Program-made: the position numbers and the translations under genes
Part shown: piece by piece, positions 1 through 5,696 of the stretch
Numbering within the stretch: the stretch's first letter is position 1
Layout of the letters: each line of letters starts with the position of its first letter
The notes under the pieces: generated by a model
Seen by the model: the letters and a program-made list of their open reading frames with translations, nothing else
What the model was told of the DNA's origin: nothing
Database searches by the model: none
Source of the DNA: an uncultured Ruminococcus sp.
GTDB lineage: Bacteria > Bacillota > Clostridia > Oscillospirales > Ruminococcaceae
NCBI GenBank assembly: GCA_947589205.1
Contig: CANQCJ010000111.1
Location: forward strand, 1 to 7,087
Length of the DNA: 7,087 nucleotides
Reading direction: 5' to 3'

Positions 1-2
1 TT

Positions 3-86
3 GAGATAGCTGTAGCGGTCGGACACAAGGCCTCCGGAAAAGAGCCGCACGAGTTTGACGAGGGCAGGAGCGTTTCTTACATTTGA
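3..86 (+). CDS. C-terminal tail of an unidentified protein (cut by window edge)
   Basis: An open frame enters from the left edge and stops at TGA 84-86, giving 27 residues that end in GRSVSYI. The family cannot be named from so little. A glycine-rich stretch (VAVGHKASGKEP) followed by a charged tail is loosely reminiscent of nitroreductase C-termini, but that is a guess. It is not the end of a typical HPr (ptsH), the usual partner upstream of ptsI. The ptsI start follows 36 nt later with no obvious promoter between, so the two genes may be co-transcribed. Confidence 0.4.
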   Translation, partial: EIAVAVGHKASGKEPHEFDEGRSVSYI

Positions 87-122
87 TCGCGGCGCGGAGG
101 AGTTATCACGCGGAGGTTTGAA

Positions 123-1757
123 ATGAAGATCTTTAAAGGAAAAGGCGTAAGCGGCACGGCGGCGGAGGGAAAAATTTTCATTTACAAAAAGCGCAGCGCG
201 AAGATAGACTGCATGGAATCGAGCGACAGCGAAGCCGAAAAGCAGCGGTTTCTGCTTGCAAGAGACAGGTCTGTCGAGCAGCTTGGAAGGATCTACAACG
301 ATGTTCTGGCGCGTCTCGGAGAAGCCGACGCGGCGATCTTCGAGATACATCAGATGCTGATAGAGGACGAGGATCTTAACGCCGCGATACTCGGCAGGAT
401 AGAAAACGACAGGCTGACCGCGGAATATGCCGTTGCGCGGACGGCGCGCGATTTTGCGCAGATGTTTTCTTCGATGGAGGACGAGTATATGCGCGCCCGC
501 GCCGAGGACGTAAAGGATATTTCCGAGAGGATAATTTCCAACCTTACGGGCGAAGCAAAGGAAGAAAACGTTCTGACCGAAAGGGTAATAGTCTGCGCCG
601 AGGATCTTACGCCGAGCGAGACGATAACGCTCGATAAGGAAAAAACGCTTGCCTTCGTCACGTCGCGCGGCTCGGTAAATTCCCACACGGCGATACTTGC
701 GAGGAGCATGAATATCCCTGCGGTGACGGCGGTGGGGGAGGATTTTCTAAAAGAAATTTCCGACGGCGATGAAGCGATAGTAGACGGGTCAAGCGGAGAG
801 ATCTTTTTGTCTCCCGATGAAAAAACGCGCGAAGGCTTTTACAAAAGGCGAGCGGAAAGGATCAAGCAAAACGAGCTTTTGCAGCAATTAAAGGGCAAGG
901 AAAATATAACACTCGACGGAACGAAAATAGAGATATTCGCAAATATCGGAAGCGTCGGCGGCGCGGATACCGCGCTTCAAAACGACGCGGGCGGCATAGG
1001 CTTGTTCAGGAGCGAATTTTTGTATCTTGAAAGCGAGGACTACCCGACCGAGGAGCAGCAGCTCGAGGCGTACAAAAGCGTGCTCGAAAAAATGTCGGGC
1101 AAGAGGGTAATTATTCGGACACTTGACATCGGCGCGGACAAGCAGGCGGATTATTTCGGGCTTAAAAGGGAAGAAAATCCCGCCCTCGGTCTGCGTGCGA
1201 TAAGGCTTTGCCTGACCCGTCCGGAGATATTCAGGACCCAGCTCCGCGCGCTCTACAGAGCGTCCGTTTACGGAAAGCTCGGCATAATGTTCCCGATGAT
1301 AGCAAGCGTTTGGGAGGTAGAAAAAATACTCGAGATCTGCAATGAAATAAAGCTCGAGCTTAAAGCCGAGGGTATAAGGTATTCGGAAAGCGTCAGCTTG
1401 GGGATAATGATAGAGACCCCGGCGGCTGCGCTCGTAAGCGATAAGCTTGCGCGGCTGGTGGACTTTTTCAGCGTTGGCACGAACGACCTTACGCAGTATA
1501 CGCTTGCCTGCGACAGACTCGAGCCGGAGCTTGAAAAATTTGTCGACCCGCACCATGAGGCGGTGTTAAGTCTTATACGCATGAGCGCACAGAACGCTCA
1601 CCGTCATGGCAAGTGGATAGGTATTTGCGGTGAGCTTGCGGCGGATCTGTCGCTTACCGAGACGTTTCTGCGAATGGGCATAGACGAGCTTTCGGTCACG
1701 CCGGCGTTTATTTTGCCGCTTCGTGAAGCGGTCAGAAAAATAGATCTTAGAGCATAA
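123..1757 (+). CDS. ptsI: Phosphoenolpyruvate-protein phosphotransferase (PTS enzyme I)
   Basis: Cytosolic enzyme I takes phosphate from PEP onto a histidine and passes it to HPr, energising all PTS sugar uptake. The order is an N-terminal HPr-binding/phosphohistidine region (about 1-225) and a PEP-binding TIM barrel (about 255-535). The phospho-acceptor is His188 in NSHTAILAR. PEP-site residues are Arg296 (GLFRSEF), Arg332 (RTLDIGADK), Glu431, Asn454-Asp455 (SVGTNDLTQYT) and catalytic Cys502 (GICGE); the barrel numbering matches E. coli enzyme I. The ATG at 123 has GGAGG at 112-116, 6 nt upstream. At 544 aa it is about 30 residues shorter than the E. coli protein, the difference lying at the C-terminal end. 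Two usually glycine positions differ: GSVNSH for the common GGxTSH, and DIGADK for DIGGDK. Neither removes a catalytic residue. No ptsH is visible here. Confidence 0.96.
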   Translation: MKIFKGKGVSGTAAEGKIFIYKKRSAKIDCMESSDSEAEKQRFLLARDRSVEQLGRIYNDVLARLGEADAAIFEIHQMLIEDEDLNAAILGRIENDRLTAEYAVARTARDFAQMFSSMEDEYMRARAEDVKDISERIISNLTGEAKEENVLTERVIVCAEDLTPSETITLDKEKTLAFVTSRGSVNSHTAILARSMNIPAVTAVGEDFLKEISDGDEAIVDGSSGEIFLSPDEKTREGFYKRRAERIKQNELLQQLKGKENITLDGTKIEIFANIGSVGGADTALQNDAGGIGLFRSEFLYLESEDYPTEEQQLEAYKSVLEKMSGKRVIIRTLDIGADKQADYFGLKREENPALGLRAIRLCLTRPEIFRTQLRALYRASVYGKLGIMFPMIASVWEVEKILEICNEIKLELKAEGIRYSESVSLGIMIETPAAALVSDKLARLVDFFSVGTNDLTQYTLACDRLEPELEKFVDPHHEAVLSLIRMSAQNAHRHGKWIGICGELAADLSLTETFLRMGIDELSVTPAFILPLREAVRKIDLRA

Positions 1758-1763
1758 AAATTT

Positions 1764-1807
1764 CCGGACAAGACAGCTTTTTTCACTGCTTGTCCGGTTA
1801 TTTTTTT
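1764..1807 (+). terminator. Factor-independent terminator of ptsI, probably bidirectional
   Basis: Starting 7 nt after the ptsI stop, a 9-bp perfect stem (CCGGACAAG 1764-1772 with CTTGTCCGG 1789-1797) is extended by CAG/CTG around a one-base bulge and followed by TTATTTTTTT. On the minus strand the same hairpin begins just past the DUF6171 stop and is followed by AAATTTTTA, so it can also end the convergent unit. Confidence 0.9.
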
Positions 1808-2063
1808 ACCATTTGCTGTTTACATTTGGGCAGTACCCGTGTTTTCTTGCGGCGCGCAGCTCTACATAGCAGCCGCATTTAGCACACACCCCGCCGTAAA
1901 GCTCCCCGCAGTCAAGGCAAGCCTTCAGCCGCTGACGGTAGAGCGCATCATCTGTTTTTTCCTCTTCGGGGATAAGCGAGATACGCTCCTTCACAAGCTT
2001 TGCGAGATCCTTTTCGCCGGAGGCTTCGAGCAGACAGCGTGTACAGGGCTTGGTATATTCCAT
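1806..2063 (-). CDS. Small cysteine-rich zinc-ribbon-like protein (DUF6171-type)
   Basis: An 85-residue protein with eight cysteines in metal-binding arrangement: C7-x2-C10 near the N terminus, C49-x2-C52, C60-x2-C63-x-C65, and C78. The middle (about 15-45) is charged and helical. The pattern CxxC, then a PEEEKTDD-type stretch, LxxCxxC, CAKCGCYVELRAA and CPNxxxxW matches what I recall of DUF6171, a clostridial family of unknown function. No signal peptide or membrane segment is visible. Its ATG lies 7 nt after the stop of the arabinofuranosidase gene and has no good Shine-Dalgarno, which points to translation by re-initiation or coupling. Zinc binding is inferred from the cysteines; a role is unknown. 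Confidence 0.85.
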   Translation of the reverse strand: MEYTKPCTRCLLEASGEKDLAKLVKERISLIPEEEKTDDALYRQRLKACLDCGELYGGVCAKCGCYVELRAARKHGYCPNVNSKW

Positions 2064-2070
2064 AAATTTT

Positions 2071-3540
2071 TCAGCGCTTTAAAACTATCTCGGCGACCGA
2101 GCAGGCGGGAAGCGTAACGCTTACCGTTCCGCCGCTGCATTCGGCTTCAAGCGGCTTTATCGTGACGTTTTCGGGCGAATCGAAGCTGTTTAGCGAATGT
2201 ACCTCTCCGGTGAGTATCCTGCATTCTGCCGAGGTAATATTTTCCGCGCCGCGGATATTCAGCGTATATCCGTTTTCAAGCGAGCAGTTTGCGGCGGTAA
2301 CGATGATATCTCCGTTTTCGTTTATGCTCGCGCTCTGCGAGATCGCGGGAACGCCGTCCGAAGCGTTTTCGTTTTCAACGTGAGAATAGATAAGCGTGCC
2401 GTCCATATGCTTTGTGTAAAGATCGAATACATGATATGTCGGGGTCTTAACGGTCCTTGCGCCCTCCGTGAGCATTACAGCCTGCAAAACGTTTACCGCC
2501 TGAGCGATATTAGCCATATAAACTCTGTCGGAATGGGAGTTGAAGATATTAAGATTTATCGCGGCGACTATCGCATCGCGCATGGTGTTTAGCTGATAGA
2601 GGAAGGACGGATTTGTGTCCGGCTCGACGTCGTACCAGCAGCCCCATTCGTCCACGATAAGACCGACCTTTTTTTCGGGGTCGTAGCGGTTCATTATCTC
2701 GCTGTGGCGGGTTATGAGCGTTTCCATTTGCAGGGTAACTCTTAAAGTGGAATAATATTCGTCGGTGTCAAAATCGGTAGAGCTGCCCTTGTGATCCCAA
2801 TTGCAGGTCGGAACGGTGTAATAATGCAGCGACAGACCGTCCATGTTAGCGGGAGTTATCCGCTTCATGCAGACCTCCGTCCAGTTGTAATCGAACGCGT
2901 TAGGCCCGCAGGCGATCTTGAACAGCTTGTTCCCGCTGTATTCGCGGCAGAAGGTCGCGTACTGCTTGTATTGGTCGCAGTAATATTCCGGGGTCATGTT
3001 TCCGCCGCAGCCCCAGCTTTCGTTGCCGATACCGAGGTATTTTAGCTTCCAGGGTCTTTCCCTGCCGTTTTTGCGGCGCAGCTCGCACATCGGTGAAACG
3101 CCGTCAAAGGTGATATATTCCACCCAGTCCTTAAGCTCCTTGACCGTACCGCTGCCGACGTTGCCGCTTATGTAGGGCTCGCAGCCGACAAGCTCGCAGA
3201 ATCTCAAAAACTCGTGCGTGCCGAAGCTGTTGTCCTCAACGATATGTCCCCAGTTGTTTACGACCTTAGTGCGCGTACTTTTTTCGCCGACACCGTCGCG
3301 CCAGTAATATTCGTCCGCAAAGCAGCCGCCCGGCCAGCGCAGCACCGGCAGCTTTATTGCGCGAAACGCTTCGACGACGTCCTTTCTGAAGCCCTCGATA
3401 TTGGGGATATCGCTGTCCTCGCCGACGTAGATACCGTCATAGATACATCTTCCGAGATGCTCGGAAAAATTCGAGTAAATTTCCTTATTGATCCTGCTTC
3501 TTTTATCGCGCGGATTGAGCGTAAGAGTAAGCTCTTTCAT
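2071..3540 (-). CDS. Alpha-L-arabinofuranosidase, GH51 family
   Basis: Retaining glycosidase that removes terminal alpha-L-arabinofuranosyl residues from arabinan or arabinoxylan oligosaccharides. It has no signal peptide, so it probably acts in the cytosol on imported oligosaccharides. The 489-aa length is normal for the family. The N-terminal strand region leads into NFSEHLGRCIYDGIYVG and the family signature LRWPGGCFADEYYWRDGVG (68-86). The acid/base is Glu174 in GNESWGCGG and the nucleophile Glu298 in VDEWG. A C-terminal beta domain follows (about 385-489). I chose the ATG at 3538-3540, because AAAGGA (3549-3554) sits 8 nt upstream and the family N terminus fits. An in-frame TTG at 3580-3582 with AGGAG 7 nt upstream would add 14 residues. 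It is the second gene of the minus-strand unit. Precise substrate preference cannot be read from sequence. Confidence 0.94.
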   Translation of the reverse strand: MKELTLTLNPRDKRSRINKEIYSNFSEHLGRCIYDGIYVGEDSDIPNIEGFRKDVVEAFRAIKLPVLRWPGGCFADEYYWRDGVGEKSTRTKVVNNWGHIVEDNSFGTHEFLRFCELVGCEPYISGNVGSGTVKELKDWVEYITFDGVSPMCELRRKNGRERPWKLKYLGIGNESWGCGGNMTPEYYCDQYKQYATFCREYSGNKLFKIACGPNAFDYNWTEVCMKRITPANMDGLSLHYYTVPTCNWDHKGSSTDFDTDEYYSTLRVTLQMETLITRHSEIMNRYDPEKKVGLIVDEWGCWYDVEPDTNPSFLYQLNTMRDAIVAAINLNIFNSHSDRVYMANIAQAVNVLQAVMLTEGARTVKTPTYHVFDLYTKHMDGTLIYSHVENENASDGVPAISQSASINENGDIIVTAANCSLENGYTLNIRGAENITSAECRILTGEVHSLNSFDSPENVTIKPLEAECSGGTVSVTLPACSVAEIVLKR

Positions 3541-3592
3541 ATCAACAGTCCTTTCGGTAAATTTGTTATTCCCTTTATACAAAAGCGTTCTC
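3541..3592 (-). promoter_or_regulatory. Two in-frame ribosome-binding sites before the GH51 gene
   Basis: The minus strand carries AGGAG 7 nt before a TTG (3580-3582) and, 42 nt further on and in the same frame, AAAGGA 8 nt before the ATG (3538-3540). The ATG product begins MKELTLTLNP, as GH51 proteins usually do; the TTG product has 14 extra residues starting MYKGNNKF. A TATAAA (minus strand) also lies here but has no convincing -35 partner. Confidence 0.5.
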
Positions 3593-3593
3593 C

Positions 3594-3613
3594 TAAAACA
3601 GATCGGGATCTAT
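3594..3613 (+). repeat. Left copy of an imperfect inverted repeat bracketing the 167-aa gene
   Basis: TAAAACAGATCGGGATCTAT matches the reverse complement of 4132-4153 at 18 positions, with two transitions and a 2-nt gap; the core CAGATCGG is exact. This copy ends on the first base of the gene's stop codon as read on the plus strand. Confidence 0.45.
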
Positions 3614-4116
3614 CACTGACCCCGACTTTCAAAAAATGCCATCATTGATCTGTCGACCTCATCGGGATCGCGGAGCGTATAGGCATTGCCGTTTTCGTCA
3701 AGTGTGAAAATGCCCTTAAAGCAATCGGGCATATCGTTGTATTGCTTTTCAAGCTGCCGGTACAATTCATCAAAGCAGGCATACCGGTATTTTTCTGCAA
3801 GGTAAGGAAGCAGAAACACAGAGCGCATTTGCTCATATTCCTGATAATCATAAGGGGTATGCGCGGGTATTTTCTTCAGCAGCTCCAGCAGCTTTTTTGC
3901 CAAGGTCTCGACCTCTTCTTCGGACGCATAATGTGCATAACCGCGCAGGGCTGTACATTTCATATCAAGATACCGCTCTTTTTTAAATGCCCGAAGGAAA
4001 AAATCCTTTGCATTTTCGGGATATTTGACAGCAAGCTGCTTTAGGATCACGTTTCTCCTTGCAATTTCTTTTGTGCTAAAGTATTCGTTCATCAATTCGG
4101 CTTCGTTTTCATTCAT
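3613..4116 (-). CDS. Hypothetical protein, all-helical (HEAT-like), unknown function
   Basis: A 167-residue, soluble, helix-rich protein that I cannot assign to a named family. Residues about 10-110 look like consecutive amphipathic helix pairs (for example EIARRNVILKQLAVKYP, AKDFFLRAFKKERYLDMKC, EEEVETLAKKLLELLKKI), in the style of a short HEAT-type alpha-solenoid. The C-terminal third is more polar, with a DENGNAYTLRDPDEVD stretch. There are no membrane segments, signal peptide or catalytic motif. The ATG at 4114-4116 has AAAGGAA shortly upstream. It is the first gene after the consensus promoter at 4200-4228 and precedes the GH51 gene by 72 nt, so co-transcription is likely. A scaffold, immunity-like or regulatory role is possible; nothing in the sequence decides this. 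Confidence 0.8.
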   Translation of the reverse strand: MNENEAELMNEYFSTKEIARRNVILKQLAVKYPENAKDFFLRAFKKERYLDMKCTALRGYAHYASEEEVETLAKKLLELLKKIPAHTPYDYQEYEQMRSVFLLPYLAEKYRYACFDELYRQLEKQYNDMPDCFKGIFTLDENGNAYTLRDPDEVDRSMMAFFESRGQ

Positions 4117-4131
4117 ATTTTTGTTCCTTTC

Positions 4132-4153
4132 ATAAATTCCGATCTGTCTTTTA
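4132..4153 (-). repeat. Right copy of the imperfect inverted repeat
   Basis: Read on the minus strand this is TAAAA-GA-CAGATCGGAATTTAT, partner of 3594-3613 in inverted orientation. It lies 15 nt upstream of the 167-aa gene's start codon, inside its 5' leader, and ends before the promoter. Confidence 0.45.
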
Positions 4154-4199
4154 TAAATGCAAAAGTAAAAAGGGAAATTTGTTATTTTTGTATATAAAT

Positions 4200-4228
4200 A
4201 TTATAAATTATACGCCTGATTTTGTCAA
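4200..4228 (-). promoter_or_regulatory. Consensus sigma-A promoter of the 167-aa/GH51/DUF6171 unit
   Basis: On the minus strand TTGACA (4223-4228) and TATAAT (4200-4205) are separated by exactly 17 bp, a perfect vegetative match. Transcription would start near 4193, leaving a leader of about 77 nt. A second TATAAT-like sequence overlaps the spacer but has no properly spaced -35. Confidence 0.85.
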
Positions 4229-4245
4229 GCACATCGCCTGATTTT
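4213..4245. repeat. Direct repeat over the -35 region, candidate operator
   Basis: CGCCTGATTTT occurs at 4213-4223 and again at 4235-4245 (AAAATCAGGCG on the minus strand). The centre-to-centre distance of 22 bp is about two helical turns, so both copies face the same side of the DNA. One copy fills part of the promoter spacer and touches the -35; the other lies just upstream. Confidence 0.55.
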
Positions 4246-4391
4246 TTACGTTTATTTTTAGTTTATTCAACTCTTACGCGTTTTGCGCGAAATCAAAGCA
4301 GTATCAATTGTGCAAAGAGTTCAAAACTGCATTTTTGTTCAACTTAAAGCTTGTACAAACTGCCGAAAATTTTATTTTTTCCTTTTACCCC

Positions 4392-4420
4392 TTGACATCG
4401 CTCACTTTATGTTGTATAAT
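4392..4420 (+). promoter_or_regulatory. Consensus promoter of the tRNA operon
   Basis: TTGACA at 4392-4397 and TATAAT at 4415-4420 with a 17-bp spacer, both perfect. The predicted start near 4427 is about 25 nt before tRNA-Met, as expected for a strong stable-RNA promoter. Confidence 0.92.
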
Positions 4421-4451
4421 ATATTAGTCGGTTAATTCGGCATGATTTTAT

Positions 4452-4525
4452 GGCGGTATAGCTCAGTTGGCTAGAGCACTTGGTTCATACCCAGGGTGTC
4501 ACCGGTTCAAATCCAGTTACCGCTA
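4452..4525 (+). tRNA. tRNA-Met (anticodon CAT, elongator type)
   Basis: A 74-nt cloverleaf: acceptor GGCGGTA/TACCGCT with discriminator A, D stem GCTC/GAGC, anticodon stem CTTGG/CCAGG with loop TTCATAC (anticodon 4486-4488), and T loop TTCAAAT. The GGCGG...CGCT ends and the GGTTCATACCC context fit the elongator tRNA of Firmicutes rather than the initiator or the lysidine-modified tRNA-Ile. CCA is not encoded and must be added. The T stem ACCGG/CCAGT has a C-A mismatch involving A4515; the sequence CCGGT would pair perfectly. Confidence 0.93.
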
Positions 4526-4529
4526 CTTA

Positions 4530-4604
4530 GGCCCGTTGGTCAAGAGGTTAAGACATCGCCCTTTCACGGCGAAAACATGGGTTCAATTCCCGTACGGGTC
4601 ACCA
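4530..4604 (+). tRNA. tRNA-Glu (anticodon TTC)
   Basis: Complete cloverleaf with CCA encoded (4602-4604): acceptor GGCCCGT/ACGGGTC with one G-T pair, anticodon stem TCGCC/GGCGA, loop CTTTCAC (anticodon 4563-4565), T stem ATGGG/CCCGT around TTCAATT. It follows tRNA-Met after only 4 nt, so both mature from one transcript. Its 3' side faces the integrase remnant, making it the likely integration target of the element on the right. Confidence 0.96.
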
Positions 4605-4613
4605 TTCAACATT

Positions 4614-4655
4614 CTCGGAAACAGCGTAATAGCGTTGTTTCCGAGTTTTTGTTTT
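4614..4655 (+). terminator. Factor-independent terminator of the tRNA operon
   Basis: Ten perfect base pairs (CTCGGAAACA 4614-4623 with TGTTTCCGAG 4636-4645), extendable by about four more including wobbles around an AATA loop, followed by TTTTTGTTTT. It starts 9 nt after tRNA-Glu. Confidence 0.92.
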
Positions 4656-4672
4656 ATACCGAAAATTGGGTT

Positions 4673-4701
4673 TGTCCGCTATTGCAATTTTGCAGCGGAC
4701 A
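4673..4701. repeat. Inverted repeat overlapping the integrase stop codon
   Basis: TGTCCGCT (4673-4680) and AGCGGACA (4694-4701) form an 8-bp perfect stem; GCAA/TTGC can extend it past a 3-base bulge. The integrase remnant's stop (4679-4681) lies inside it. No T-run follows on either strand, so it is a poor terminator; it may be a protein-binding or old attachment-site feature. Confidence 0.45.
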
Positions 4702-5663
4702 TACTTGTTTTAAACCCCGTTATCCTGTGGAAGAAAGCTGAACGCTTCGGAATAGGTTCGCCGTTCCACTTGACGAACAATCTGTCGCTCTCGACCCACT
4801 TGTCACCAAGGCGGAGTGCCTCCTCGTCCTGCTCGTCTTTCAACTCTTTGAGTATATTCATGATGTACGGACTGATTTTAAGCACACGTTTTGAACGTTT
4901 AGTCTTTGTGGTGTCGGTGTAAACGCCTTTCTGCGCTGTGTAATTGCTTGTTCGGCGTATACTGATAATGTTGTTCTCAAAATCCACATCTTTCCATTCT
5001 AATCCTAACATTTCGCCACGTCTGAACCCACTGTAAATCATCAGGTTGAAGAAAGTGCGGTATTTGAGCGGTTCATCGTTCAGCAGTGTGAGAAACTTCT
5101 GAACCTGCTCGGGAGTGTAAATTTTCTTTTCCGTCTGCTCATTCTTTGGCAGCGTGACCTTTGCACAGGGATTGTCGCTCACCACACCCATTTTCACCGC
5201 ATAAGCGAACACATCGAACACAAAACTCAGGTTATGCCTTATCGTCTTAGGTGCGAGGGGATTGCCTGTACGCTCGTTTGCGCCGTCTTTTGAGAGTGAA
5301 TTCACGAAAGCCTGTATCTGTCTCGGAGTGATCTTGTCCATTCGGAGATGACCGATAGCCGAATACACTCTCTTGCGGAATTGGAGCATACGCTCATAGG
5401 TTGTGTTGCGGAGATTAGGCTTTGCATACTCCTCAAACCACTGCTCGGCAAAGTCCTGAAACTTGATATTCGCCGTGACCTGACCTTTCATGCACTGGTC
5501 CTCAAACAGTATCGCCTGCTTCTGAACTTCCTTTTCTGCCTGCTTCTCAGTCATACTCGCAGGAGGTCGCCAGCTCATAGTCCTCACCACCTGCTCACCT
5601 TTTGTGTTGTATCCGCACGACACACGGATCTGATATGTATTTCCTTTTTTTTATATTTGCCAT
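4679..5663 (-). pseudogene. int: Tyrosine recombinase/integrase, frameshifted near start and truncated at the C terminus
   Basis: This was a site-specific recombinase that inserts and excises the element. The natural start is ATG 5661-5663 with AAGGAG 9 nt upstream (5673-5678); it reads MANIKKRKYISDP and stops after 22 codons. Dropping one A from the A8 run at 5645-5652 joins MANIKK to GNTYQIRVSCGYNTKGEQ, a normal arm-binding N terminus. The long open frame (314 aa, first start-like codon GTG 5621-5623) carries a core-binding domain (about 53-160 of that frame) and the first part of the catalytic domain: Arg201 in SGFRRGEMLGLEW and Lys240 in the TTKTKRSKR hairpin. After NGEPIP (about residue 292) similarity seems to end. 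The HxxR box and the tyrosine nucleophile are absent, and only non-coding DNA and tRNAs follow. It should be inactive. Confidence 0.88.
5645..5652 (-). other. A8 homopolymer at the integrase frameshift
   Basis: Eight A's (minus strand) lie at codons 4-7 of the integrase start frame. Seven would restore the frame to the rest of the protein; ten would too. It could be a decay mutation, a reversible slippage tract or a sequencing error. Confidence 0.6.
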
Positions 5664-5686
5664 GTCTGATTTCTCCTTAATCAGAC
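5664..5686 (-). promoter_or_regulatory. Hairpin with the integrase Shine-Dalgarno in its loop
   Basis: On the minus strand GTCTGATT and AATCAGAC form a perfect 8-bp stem enclosing the 7-nt loop AAGGAGA, and the ATG follows at once. The ribosome-binding site is thus displayed in a loop with both flanks paired. It could tune integrase translation, or the DNA palindrome could be an operator. Confidence 0.6.
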
Positions 5687-5696
5687 CCTGACATCT

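Larger units (their letters stand above)
4117..4451. other. AT-rich divergent intergenic region
   Basis: This 335-bp gap holds no credible gene. It contains the minus-strand promoter (4200-4228) with its direct repeats, the plus-strand tRNA promoter (4392-4420), one copy of the imperfect inverted repeat (4132-4153), and a stretch at about 4255-4390 in which I recognise nothing definite. The leader of the minus-strand unit is about 75 nt long. Confidence 0.75.

Noticed and set aside
888..1556. Long minus-strand open frames within ptsI (also 350-709 and 1268-1582)
   Set aside because: They lie wholly inside a well-supported ptsI gene on the other strand, have no recognisable domains, and have serine/arginine-rich composition typical of antisense frames.
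4264..4345. Repeated TTCAAC/GTTCAA words and a weak AACTCTT...AAGAGTT inverted repeat
   Set aside because: They are short, irregularly spaced and close to what AT-rich DNA gives by chance.
4673..4701. Hairpin as the integrase transcription terminator
   Set aside because: The stem is good, but no T-run follows on the minus strand.
4467..4922. Plus-strand open frame across the tRNAs and the integrase end
   Set aside because: It runs through two tRNA genes and a terminator, and its product resembles no protein family.
5645..5652. Canonical -1 ribosomal slippery site in the integrase
   Set aside because: The frame that encodes the integrase is reached by +1 (or loss of one A), whereas a standard -1 slip on this A-run leads to the third, non-coding frame.
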